Source: an uncultured Pseudomonadota bacterium (GTDB lineage: Bacteria; Pseudomonadota; Gammaproteobacteria; Burkholderiales; Thiobacillaceae). Taken from it: DNA of 5,359 bases. Both the position numbers and the translations under genes were made by a program. The stretch covers positions 1-5,359 of the forward strand of contig CAIXFP010000884.1 of the NCBI GenBank assembly GCA_903918705.1, given 5' to 3'. Position 1 is the stretch's first letter, and every line of letters starts with the position of its first letter. Below the pieces are notes generated by a model, which was given only the letters and a program-made list of their open reading frames with translations, was not told where the DNA came from and made no database searches. Positions 1 to 4,834 of the stretch are shown one piece after another.

Positions 1-156
1 ATCGGCAGCGGCGGCCCCTACGCCCAGTCGGCGGCACGCGCCCTGCTGGAACATACCGATTTGGCTCCGGAAGCTATCGTGCGCGAGTCGTTGGGCATCG
101 CCGCGGACCTGTGCATTTACACCAACCGCAACATCCTCATCGAAACCCTGGCTTAA
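1..156 (+). CDS. hslV: ATP-dependent protease peptidase subunit HslV (C-terminal 51 residues, 5' truncated by window)
   Basis: The frame opens at base 1 and runs to a TAA at 154-156. It encodes the end of HslV, the Thr-dependent peptidase that stacks with the HslU ATPase to degrade misfolded cytoplasmic proteins. The fragment begins with the family hallmark IGSGGPYAQSAARALLE, followed by SLGIAADLCIYTNRN and a short tail ending ETLA. It resembles the last third of the roughly 175-residue bacterial HslV. The catalytic N-terminal Thr lies outside the window. The usual partner hslU, which normally follows hslV directly, is not here; an unrelated PqqD-like gene starts 8 nt after the stop. The end of the protein looks normal, so there is no sign that the gene is broken. 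Confidence 0.95.
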   Translation: MGSGGPYAQSAARALLEHTDLAPEAIVRESLGIAADLCIYTNRNILIETLA

Positions 157-164
157 GCTCCGCC

Positions 165-428
165 ATGGCACAGCCGTCCCGCTTCTGGCGCATTGCCGAT
201 CAGGCCGACCTCGCCTGGCGCCAATGGGACGGCGAATATGTCTTCCACCACGCCCTTTCCAATGACACCCACCGTCTCGCGGACGCCGCCGGGGCGCTCC
301 TCGGTTTCCTGCGGGAGCGCGGCGAGATGGAGGAGCCTGCCTTGGCCGAGGCTTGCGGCTTGCACGAGGACGACCTGGACGTGATTCTCGCGGCGCTGGC
401 GAAGATCGACTTCGTGGCATGGCGCTGA
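165..428 (+). CDS. PqqD-like small protein of the HPr-rel-A type (putative peptide chaperone)
   Basis: This 87-residue protein resembles the PqqD-related members of the HPr-rel-A cassette. PqqD-fold proteins are small winged-helix domains that bind a substrate peptide and present it to a modifying enzyme. Visible family features are an aromatic and acidic N-terminus (RFWRIADQADLAWRQWDGE, residues 6-24), the SNDTHRL segment (32-38) followed by an Ala/Leu helix, and a C-terminal helix with acidic residues (HEDDLDVILAAL). I chose the ATG at 165 because the upstream in-frame ATG at 111 lies inside hslV and the family motif starts just after 165. No clear Shine-Dalgarno is visible. The start lies 8 nt after the hslV stop, suggesting read-through translation with hslV. 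The last 10 nt overlap the kinase gene. Chaperone function is inferred from the family and has not been shown for this subgroup. Confidence 0.85.
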   Translation: MAQPSRFWRIADQADLAWRQWDGEYVFHHALSNDTHRLADAAGALLGFLRERGEMEEPALAEACGLHEDDLDVILAALAKIDFVAWR

Positions 429-1327
429 TCCTGGGAGCGCTTTCCCGGACGGAGTTGCGCCGCCGCCTGGCAAGCGGCCTGGCATTGCGCACCGGGCCCT
501 TCGTCTTCCTGATCCGCAGCCGCAACGAAGCGCTGCTGCACGGACTGGCCGCTCTCTACCCGGATTTCCCCCTGGCGGCGGATGACGATTTTTGTGATTT
601 CCACATTCGTGTCGACCGGGTGTCCGGCCCGCGCCGCTGGTATCGGCCGCAATGCAACTTCTGGCACGACGGCCAGGCCCCGTTCAAGCCACTCCCGGCC
701 GACCACGCCTACCCGCTGCTGGAGTGGGGCATGAACTGGTGCATCGCCAGCCAAGCCCAGCACTACCTGATGCTGCATGCCGCGGTGCTGGAGCGGAACG
801 GACAGGCGGTGATCCTGCCGGGCGATCCGGGCGCGGGTAAAAGCACGCTGACCGCAGCCCTGGCGCTTTCCGGCTGGCGCCTGCTCTCCGACGAACTCAC
901 CCTGATCGATCGCGATGATGGACGCATCGTCCCGCTGGCGCGGCCGGTGAGCCTGAAGAACCAGTCCATCGAGTTGATTCGCGCGGCGTTCCCCCACGCC
1001 GTCATCGGCGCGGCCGCCCATGACACCCACAAGGGCACCGTGGCGCACCTGCGCCCCCCGCACGCGAGCGTGGCGCGCATGGACGACAAGGCACGCGCCG
1101 CCCACATCGTGTTCCCGCGCTGGCGCGCCGGTTCCCCGGCCCGGCTGGGTCGGCATTCCCGAGCCGACGCCTTCATCCATGCCGCCACCCACGGCTTCAA
1201 CTACAGCCTGCTCGGCCGTCTGGGTTTCGAGCTCAACGCCGCGCTGATCGACTCCTGCCAGTGCTGGGACTTCGAATATTCATGCCTGGCTGACGCTTTG
1301 GCGACCTTCGCGGGTCTGGTGTCATGA
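419..1327 (+). CDS. HprK-related P-loop kinase (HprK-rel-A type)
   Basis: This 302-residue protein is related to the C-terminal kinase domain of HPr kinase/phosphorylase. The central part reads LHAAVLERNGQAVILPG, then a Walker A loop GDPGAGKST (residues 135-143) and the LLSDELTLI strand (155-163), where HPr kinases carry an acidic pair. A further conserved-looking block, RPVSLKNQSIELI, is at 175-187. The N-terminal 110 residues are not the HprK regulatory domain, and the canonical HPr-binding and phosphorylase features are not apparent. It is therefore better read as a dedicated kinase than a carbon-control enzyme. Start: the ATG at 419 overlaps the PqqD-like gene by 10 nt; the in-frame ATG at 353 would overlap it by 76 nt and adds a non-conserved Arg-rich tail. 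The stop overlaps the next gene as ATGA. Its substrate is unknown; the downstream exported proteins are candidates. Confidence 0.88.
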   Translation: MALILGALSRTELRRRLASGLALRTGPFVFLIRSRNEALLHGLAALYPDFPLAADDDFCDFHIRVDRVSGPRRWYRPQCNFWHDGQAPFKPLPADHAYPLLEWGMNWCIASQAQHYLMLHAAVLERNGQAVILPGDPGAGKSTLTAALALSGWRLLSDELTLIDRDDGRIVPLARPVSLKNQSIELIRAAFPHAVIGAAAHDTHKGTVAHLRPPHASVARMDDKARAAHIVFPRWRAGSPARLGRHSRADAFIHAATHGFNYSLLGRLGFELNAALIDSCQCWDFEYSCLADALATFAGLVS

Positions 1328-2397
1328 AGACCGTGTTCAGGTGCGCCGATTTGCTGCTGGCCTTGCGCGAACCTGACGCCATGCTCGGCTTCGACGCGCC
1401 GACCTGGGACCGGGTGGTACGCCAGGCGCGGGCCGCAGGCCTGCTGGGCCGCCTGGGAGCCCTGGCTTCCGGGTTTTCCGATCGCCTGCCCACCCCCGTG
1501 GGGCGCCATTTGCGGGCGTCGCTGGCGCTGGCCGGGCAGCAACGCCGCGCGGTGCACTGGGAGTTGCTGCATCTCGGGCGGGATCTGAAGCACATTGCGG
1601 GCCCCGTGGTGCTGTTGAAGGGAGCCGCCTACGCAGCGGCGGATTTGGCTCCGTCCGCCGGACGCGTCTTCACCGACATCGACTTGTTGGTGCCGCGCGC
1701 CCAACTTGGGGCCACGGAAGCCGCGCTGATGCTGGGCGGCTGGGCCAGCGCCCCGCAAGATGCCTATGACGCCCGCTATTACCGGGAATGGATGCATGAA
1801 TTGCCGCCGATGCAACACCTGCGTCGCCAGACCTGGCTGGACCTGCATCACAACATCCTGCCCGAGACCGCCCGGCGCAAGACGCGGCCGGAATTGCTCC
1901 TGGCCGCCGCGACGCCCCTCGCGGCGTTCCCCCGGTTTTCCATCCTGGAGCCGGCCGACCAGGTGTTGCATTCCGCCACCCACTTGTTCCATGAGGGCGA
2001 ATGGCGGCACGGTCTGCGCGATCTGGTGGATCTCGACGCCCTGTTGCGCGCCAACGGCGACGCGCCAGTATTCTGGCCGCGTTTGCTGGCACGGGCTGAG
2101 GCCCTGAATCTCGGCCTGCCCCTCTACTACGCGCTGCGTTATGCGCGACGGCTGCTGCATACACCCGTACCGGAACATCTGGAAGCGCAGTGCCGGGAAC
2201 GTCCCCCGCGCGCAGTCGCCGCCCTGATGGATGCGCTGTTCCTGCCCGCATTGACCAGCTTTTATAACGAAGGGCGTGTCACATTTACCAGAATTGCCAC
2301 TTCGGCGCTTTATGTTCGTAGCCACTGGTTGCGCATGCCGCCGCATCTGCTGCTGCCTCATCTGGCGCGAAAGGGGTTGCGCGCGAGCAAGGTGTAG
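1324..2397 (+). CDS. Nucleotidyltransferase family protein (NTP_transf_5-like)
   Basis: This 357-residue protein has the layout of the uncharacterised NTP_transf_5 nucleotidyltransferases. These are polymerase-beta-fold enzymes that transfer a nucleotide or phosphate group from an NTP. Visible motifs are VVLLKGAAY (residues 95-103), the metal-binding signature GRVFTDIDLLV (113-123) with Asp118 and Asp120, WLDLHHNILP (171-180) and the HLFHEGEWRHGLRDLVDLDALL-type helix (220-241). No signal peptide or membrane segment is seen, so it should be cytoplasmic. It starts within the kinase stop (ATGA, 4-nt overlap), which implies translational coupling. In some lasso-peptide clusters an enzyme of this type sits beside an HprK-like kinase and is proposed to extend the phosphate added by it. 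The same role here is inference. The C-terminal 100 residues are Arg/Leu-rich helices with no motif I recognise. Confidence 0.85.
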   Translation: MKTVFRCADLLLALREPDAMLGFDAPTWDRVVRQARAAGLLGRLGALASGFSDRLPTPVGRHLRASLALAGQQRRAVHWELLHLGRDLKHIAGPVVLLKGAAYAAADLAPSAGRVFTDIDLLVPRAQLGATEAALMLGGWASAPQDAYDARYYREWMHELPPMQHLRRQTWLDLHHNILPETARRKTRPELLLAAATPLAAFPRFSILEPADQVLHSATHLFHEGEWRHGLRDLVDLDALLRANGDAPVFWPRLLARAEALNLGLPLYYALRYARRLLHTPVPEHLEAQCRERPPRAVAALMDALFLPALTSFYNEGRVTFTRIATSALYVRSHWLRMPPHLLLPHLARKGLRASKV

Positions 2398-2540
2398 CCG
2401 AGATTTCATCGATTTTGTTGAAATTTGGTCACTCGTTTCCGGACAGAGTCTGCTCCTCCTCGTAACCCGTTGATTGTTGGTCTGATACCGTGGCTTGGTA
2501 ATTGCGTCTTGCAAGGCGACATTTGTCATAGAGCCTTGCC
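2398..2540 (+). promoter_or_regulatory. Intergenic gap with a weak candidate promoter for the first exported protein
   Basis: This 143-nt gap is less GC-rich than its neighbours. The best sigma-70-like pair I see is TTGTTG (2474-2479) and GGTAAT (2497-2502) with a 17-nt spacer; both boxes are imperfect. An AT-rich inverted repeat, ATTTCA (2403-2408) and TGAAAT (2419-2424), follows the nucleotidyltransferase stop. It is too weak and lacks the T-tract needed to call a terminator. Only a minimal GAG (2531-2533) stands where a ribosome binding site would be for the ATG at 2541. Confidence 0.2.
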
Positions 2541-3194
2541 ATGCAGCCAACCCACGACAGATTTGACCCGAGGCGCCGTCGCCTGTTTGCGGGTGGCGCT
2601 TCCGTGGTGCTGTCCTCGTTGCTGGCAAAGCCGGTGTTGGGCGCCACGCCCTATAACTGCACGGTGTCCGGCCAGTTGTCAGGCAATACCTCCAGCCACG
2701 GCGCCGACCAGGTGTGCAGTTCGGTCGGCAAATCGCCTGACTATTGGATTACCAATCTCGGCGACTGGCCGGCGGCCTATGCTCCCGGTGTCATGCCCCA
2801 GGCGGGTACCTGCTCAGGAGACGCGACAGCCACCTTGTTCAAATCGGTCACGGTTCAAGGGCTGAGTTTCGCCGACGCCTACAACTACAACTGCACCACG
2901 GGTGCCCTGGTCGAGCCTGCGCCATCAGGCACCTCCCCCTTGACCTTGTTGCAGGTGCTCGCCCTCGATACCGTGGGAAATCCGGCTGTGGGTAGTCCGG
3001 CGGCCATACTGGGCAGTACGACGGTAGCGACGCTGCTCAGCGCGGCCAAAATTGGCACGGACTTCCCGCTCGCGGCCGTGGACGTCATCGACATGTTCAA
3101 CCATGTCTACCTGGGAGGCAGTTACCAGGTGAAAACGGGGGTCTACTGGGGCGCGTCGGATGTGATCAGCTATTTCAAATCACTTTACGGCTGA
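2541..3194 (+). CDS. Exported protein of unknown function, Tat-like signal, paralogue 1 (putative client of the upstream cassette)
   Basis: I do not recognise a named family for this 217-residue protein. The N-terminus has RRRR at 11-14 followed by LFAGGASVVLSSLLAK, so the sequence fits the RRxF core of a Tat signal. A Lys at 30, just before the likely cleavage near VLG-A (32-35), is typical of Tat c-regions. The mature part starts TPYNCTVSGQLSGNTS (36-51), with cysteines at 40, 59, 91 and 118. It contains FADAY (110-114) and ends in a block from DVIDMFN (181-187) through LGGSY and GVYW to YFKSLYG at the C-terminus. The same N- and C-terminal blocks recur in the next gene, so the two are paralogues. 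No transmembrane helix is seen after the signal. The ATG at 2541 places RRRR ten residues in, a sensible n-region, although the ribosome binding site is weak. Being a target of the kinase and nucleotidyltransferase is inferred from adjacency. Confidence 0.85.
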   Translation: MQPTHDRFDPRRRRLFAGGASVVLSSLLAKPVLGATPYNCTVSGQLSGNTSSHGADQVCSSVGKSPDYWITNLGDWPAAYAPGVMPQAGTCSGDATATLFKSVTVQGLSFADAYNYNCTTGALVEPAPSGTSPLTLLQVLALDTVGNPAVGSPAAILGSTTVATLLSAAKIGTDFPLAAVDVIDMFNHVYLGGSYQVKTGVYWGASDVISYFKSLYG

Positions 3195-3201
3195 TCGCCT
3201 C

Positions 3202-3213
3202 CGGCGCTACGCC
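3202..3213 (+). repeat. 12-nt post-stop repeat, copy 1
   Basis: CGGCGCTACGCC lies 7 nt after the stop of the first exported-protein gene. A near-identical copy, CGGCCCTACGCC (11 of 12 bases), lies 5 nt after the stop of the second. This copy can form a GGCG/CGCC stem with a CTA loop, but no T-tract follows, so it is not a standard terminator. It may be a relic of the gene duplication or a shared 3' element. Confidence 0.4.
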
Positions 3214-3233
3214 TTGCAGTCCAGCCCCAGAGC

Positions 3234-3286
3234 TGTAATTGATAATAATCAGGTACTTATTAGCTTGCGGGATTTGCGCTTAGAAT
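3234..3286 (+). promoter_or_regulatory. Candidate promoter region for the second exported protein
   Basis: This AT-rich stretch in GC-rich surroundings has three -10-like hexamers: TGTAAT (3234-3239), GATAAT (3241-3246) and TAGAAT (3281-3286). None has a good -35 at 16-18 nt; the best for TAGAAT is TTATTA (3257-3262, spacer 18). If TAGAAT is used, transcription would begin near 3293. That favours the ATG at 3318 over the one at 3300 as the start codon. The separate promoter-like region suggests this gene can be expressed independently of its paralogue. Confidence 0.3.
3243..3262. promoter_or_regulatory. AT-rich inverted repeat, possible operator (half Fur-box-like)
   Basis: TAATAA (3243-3248) and TTATTA (3257-3262) are a perfect 6-bp inverted repeat with an 8-nt spacer, upstream of the second exported-protein gene. 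With the flanking bases, TGATAAT at 3240-3246 equals the left half of the classic 7-1-7 Fur box, but the right half matches poorly. A regulator site is plausible from its position among -10-like boxes. The Fur assignment is only suggestive. Confidence 0.3.
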
Positions 3287-3317
3287 GCGCCCATAGATCA
3301 TGGGGGCACTGGGCAAC

Positions 3318-4043
3318 ATGTCGCACTCGAATACCTCGCAAAAGAAAAATCATCCTGATGAACTCAGGAGGAGGCTGGCCAAAGGCGGCCTGGCAGCGCC
3401 TGTCGTCCTGGCGTCACTGGCCAGCAAGCAGGTACTTGGCTCGACTCCCTATAGCTGCACGATCTCCGGCCAGATCTCCGGCAATATGTCTGGCCAGGTC
3501 CAGACCTCCTGTTCCAGCCTCGGATCGGGGCCGGCCACCTATCTGTCCCAACCGATAATCCAGTGGCCCACGGGCCGTGGCGCCAACGACTGGATCGTGA
3601 TCCTGAATGTGCCCAACTATTTCCCGAATACGCCGGCCAGCCTGTTCTATACCAGCCACTTCGCCGATGCCTATGAGAAACAACGGCTGTCGGGCACGGG
3701 GGACCACACGAAGCCGCCTTATGTCGCGCCCTTCCCCTCGGCCAACGTGCGTGATGTTCTGGCGGGCTATCCCACCTTGTCGGATGGCACCCAGGATTTC
3801 ACCTGGGTGATGCGGGCGCGCAATGGCTATGTCACGGATCTGGCGTTGGGGCAGGAGGCGCTGGCCGCCTACATGAACTCCATCAATGGCAGCAAGTCCT
3901 GGCCCACTTATCCCATCGCGCCGAAGGACGTCATCGCCATGTTCAATGCCGTCGTCGTCCTCGGCGGCACCTATCCCATCGCACCGGGCGTGAACTGGAC
4001 CGCCGCCGACGTCCTGGCGTATTTCCGCAGTCTGCATCCCTGA
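3318..4043 (+). CDS. Exported protein of unknown function, Tat-like signal, paralogue 2 (putative client of the upstream cassette)
   Basis: This 241-residue paralogue of the preceding gene product belongs to no family I can name. It has RRR at 17-19, then LAKGGLAAPVVLASLASK and a likely cleavage near VLG-S (39-42), with a Lys in the c-region as in Tat signals. The mature start TPYSCTISGQISGNMS (43-58) matches paralogue 1 almost position for position. Only Cys47 and Cys65 remain, and they align with the first two cysteines of paralogue 1. FADAY is at 116-120. The C-terminal block runs from DVIAMFN (204-210) through VLGGTY and GVNW to YFRSLHP. The middle is longer and different. Start: the ATG at 3318 has a GGGGG 11 nt upstream and fits the promoter guess; an in-frame ATG at 3300 would add six residues and lacks a ribosome binding site. 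A second promoter and operator-like palindrome precede it. Client status is inference. Confidence 0.83.
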   Translation: MSHSNTSQKKNHPDELRRRLAKGGLAAPVVLASLASKQVLGSTPYSCTISGQISGNMSGQVQTSCSSLGSGPATYLSQPIIQWPTGRGANDWIVILNVPNYFPNTPASLFYTSHFADAYEKQRLSGTGDHTKPPYVAPFPSANVRDVLAGYPTLSDGTQDFTWVMRARNGYVTDLALGQEALAAYMNSINGSKSWPTYPIAPKDVIAMFNAVVVLGGTYPIAPGVNWTAADVLAYFRSLHP

Positions 4044-4048
4044 TACTT

Positions 4049-4060
4049 CGGCCCTACGCC
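4049..4060 (+). repeat. 12-nt post-stop repeat, copy 2
   Basis: CGGCCCTACGCC lies 5 nt after the stop of the second exported-protein gene. It matches 11 of 12 bases of the element after the first paralogue at 3202-3213. The one-base change breaks the GGCG/CGCC stem possible in copy 1, which argues against a conserved hairpin role. Confidence 0.4.
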
Positions 4061-4127
4061 ACGGGGGTTGACCCAAGGCGACCCGGCTTTGTGGCCCCTT
4101 CCGGAGCGGGTAGGCAAGCGTGCCGCT

Positions 4128-4156
4128 TTGTCCTGGCGCGCGTTTGCAGGTATCCT
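4128..4156 (+). promoter_or_regulatory. Candidate sigma-70 promoter for ccmA
   Basis: TTGTCC (4128-4133) and TATCCT (4151-4156) are separated by exactly 17 nt, each matching four of six consensus bases. Transcription would start near 4163, about 20 nt before the ATG at 4183. This fits ccm genes being transcribed independently of the upstream cassette. The rest of the 139-nt gap (4044-4182) shows no convincing terminator. Confidence 0.35.
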
Positions 4157-4182
4157 CGCCCGCCCGCAATTTTTCCCTGACC

Positions 4183-4833
4183 ATGCCCGAAGCCTCCCTG
4201 TCCATTCATGACCTTGCCTGCGCCCGTGGTGACCGGCTGCTTTTCAAAGGCATGAATTTCACCTTGAAGTCCGGCGAATTGCTGCTGGTGCAGGGCGGCA
4301 ACGGCCAGGGCAAGACCAGTCTGCTGCGCCTGCTCACCGGCCTGGCTCGCCCGGAGGAGGGGGAAGTGCGCTGGCGCGGCGCGGCCATCGGCAGGCAGCG
4401 CGAGACCTATCACGCGGAAATGGTGTATCTCGGCCATGCCAACGGGGTGAAGGACGATCTCAATCCGGTGGAAAACCTGCGCTTCGCCGATGGCCTGCAA
4501 GGCCGCGCCTTCGACGCGGCCCGCGCGGTCGCCACCCTGGAACGCCTGGGACTGGCCCGCTGCCTCGACCTGCCCTGCCGGGTGCTGTCGTTCGGGCAAC
4601 GCCGCCGTGTCGCACTGGCCGCTCTGCTGCTGGCCGGCGCCACCCTGTGGATACTGGATGAACCTCTAACCGGCCTGGACGTGCACGCGGTGGCGCTGAT
4701 GGAAGGACTGATCCGCGACCACCTCACTGGCGGCGGCATGGTGGTGGCCACCACCCACCAGGCGCTGAACCTGGAAGGCGTCACGGTGCGGCGACTCCTG
4801 GTGGGCAACGTGGCGATACCGGAGATGGCCTGA
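4183..4833 (+). CDS. ccmA: Cytochrome c maturation ATP-binding protein CcmA
   Basis: CcmA is the ATPase of the CcmAB complex. In System I cytochrome c maturation this complex uses ATP to release haem-loaded CcmE from CcmCD at the inner membrane. The 216-residue protein carries Walker A GGNGQGKTS (38-46), the CcmA-typical YLGHANGVKDDLNPVENL region (82-99), the ABC signature LSFGQRRRVALA (135-146), Walker B LWILDEP (155-161), D-loop GLD (164-166) and the switch His in TTHQ (192). All catalytic elements are intact and the length is normal. I chose the ATG at 4183 because the conserved domain begins a few residues later; the GTG at 4120 would add 21 residues with no family counterpart. No Shine-Dalgarno is obvious. 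ccmB follows one base after the stop, as usual for a ccmABC operon. Confidence 0.95.
   Translation: MPEASLSIHDLACARGDRLLFKGMNFTLKSGELLLVQGGNGQGKTSLLRLLTGLARPEEGEVRWRGAAIGRQRETYHAEMVYLGHANGVKDDLNPVENLRFADGLQGRAFDAARAVATLERLGLARCLDLPCRVLSFGQRRRVALAALLLAGATLWILDEPLTGLDVHAVALMEGLIRDHLTGGGMVVATTHQALNLEGVTVRRLLVGNVAIPEMA
4821..4826 (+). promoter_or_regulatory. Ribosome binding site of ccmB
   Basis: GGAGAT inside the last codons of ccmA has its GGAG core 10 nt before the ATG at 4835. It supports that ATG as the ccmB start and suggests translation coupled to ccmA. Confidence 0.5.
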
Positions 4834-4834
4834 C

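Noticed and set aside
200..1192. Minus-strand open frame of 330 codons
   Set aside because: It lies opposite the PqqD-like and kinase genes; no domain is recognisable and the composition is low-complexity Arg/Gly/Ala. The + strand Walker A protein explains the region.
419..1327. Canonical HPr kinase/phosphorylase (hprK) of carbon control
   Set aside because: Only the P-loop kinase core is similar; the N-terminal domain differs, and no ptsH or other PTS gene is nearby.
2403..2424. Intrinsic terminator after the nucleotidyltransferase
   Set aside because: The ATTTCA/TGAAAT stem is short and AT-only in strength, and no T-tract follows it.
1201..2628. Minus-strand open frame of 475 codons
   Set aside because: It is antisense to the nucleotidyltransferase and the adjoining gene ends, rich in Gln, Gly and Arg with no motif, and typical of shadow frames in GC-rich DNA. 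The + strand has clear family motifs.
3357..3372. AGGAGGAGG following an ATG, looking like a strong internal ribosome binding site
   Set aside because: It encodes the Leu-Arg-Arg-Arg of the signal peptide, and no suitable in-frame start codon lies at the right distance downstream.
165..4043. Lasso-peptide or other RiPP cluster
   Set aside because: The PqqD-like, kinase and nucleotidyltransferase trio invites this, but there is no B2 protease, asparagine-synthetase-like cyclase, radical SAM enzyme, transporter or short precursor. The candidate clients are 217 and 241 residues with signal peptides.
4120..4182. GTG start at 4120 for ccmA
   Set aside because: It adds 21 residues with no similarity to CcmA and would overrun the best promoter candidate; the ATG at 4183 sits right before the conserved domain.
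3414..4205. Minus-strand open frame of 263 codons
   Set aside because: It runs antisense through paralogue 2 and into ccmA, with no ribosome binding site or motif, while the + strand product aligns with its paralogue.
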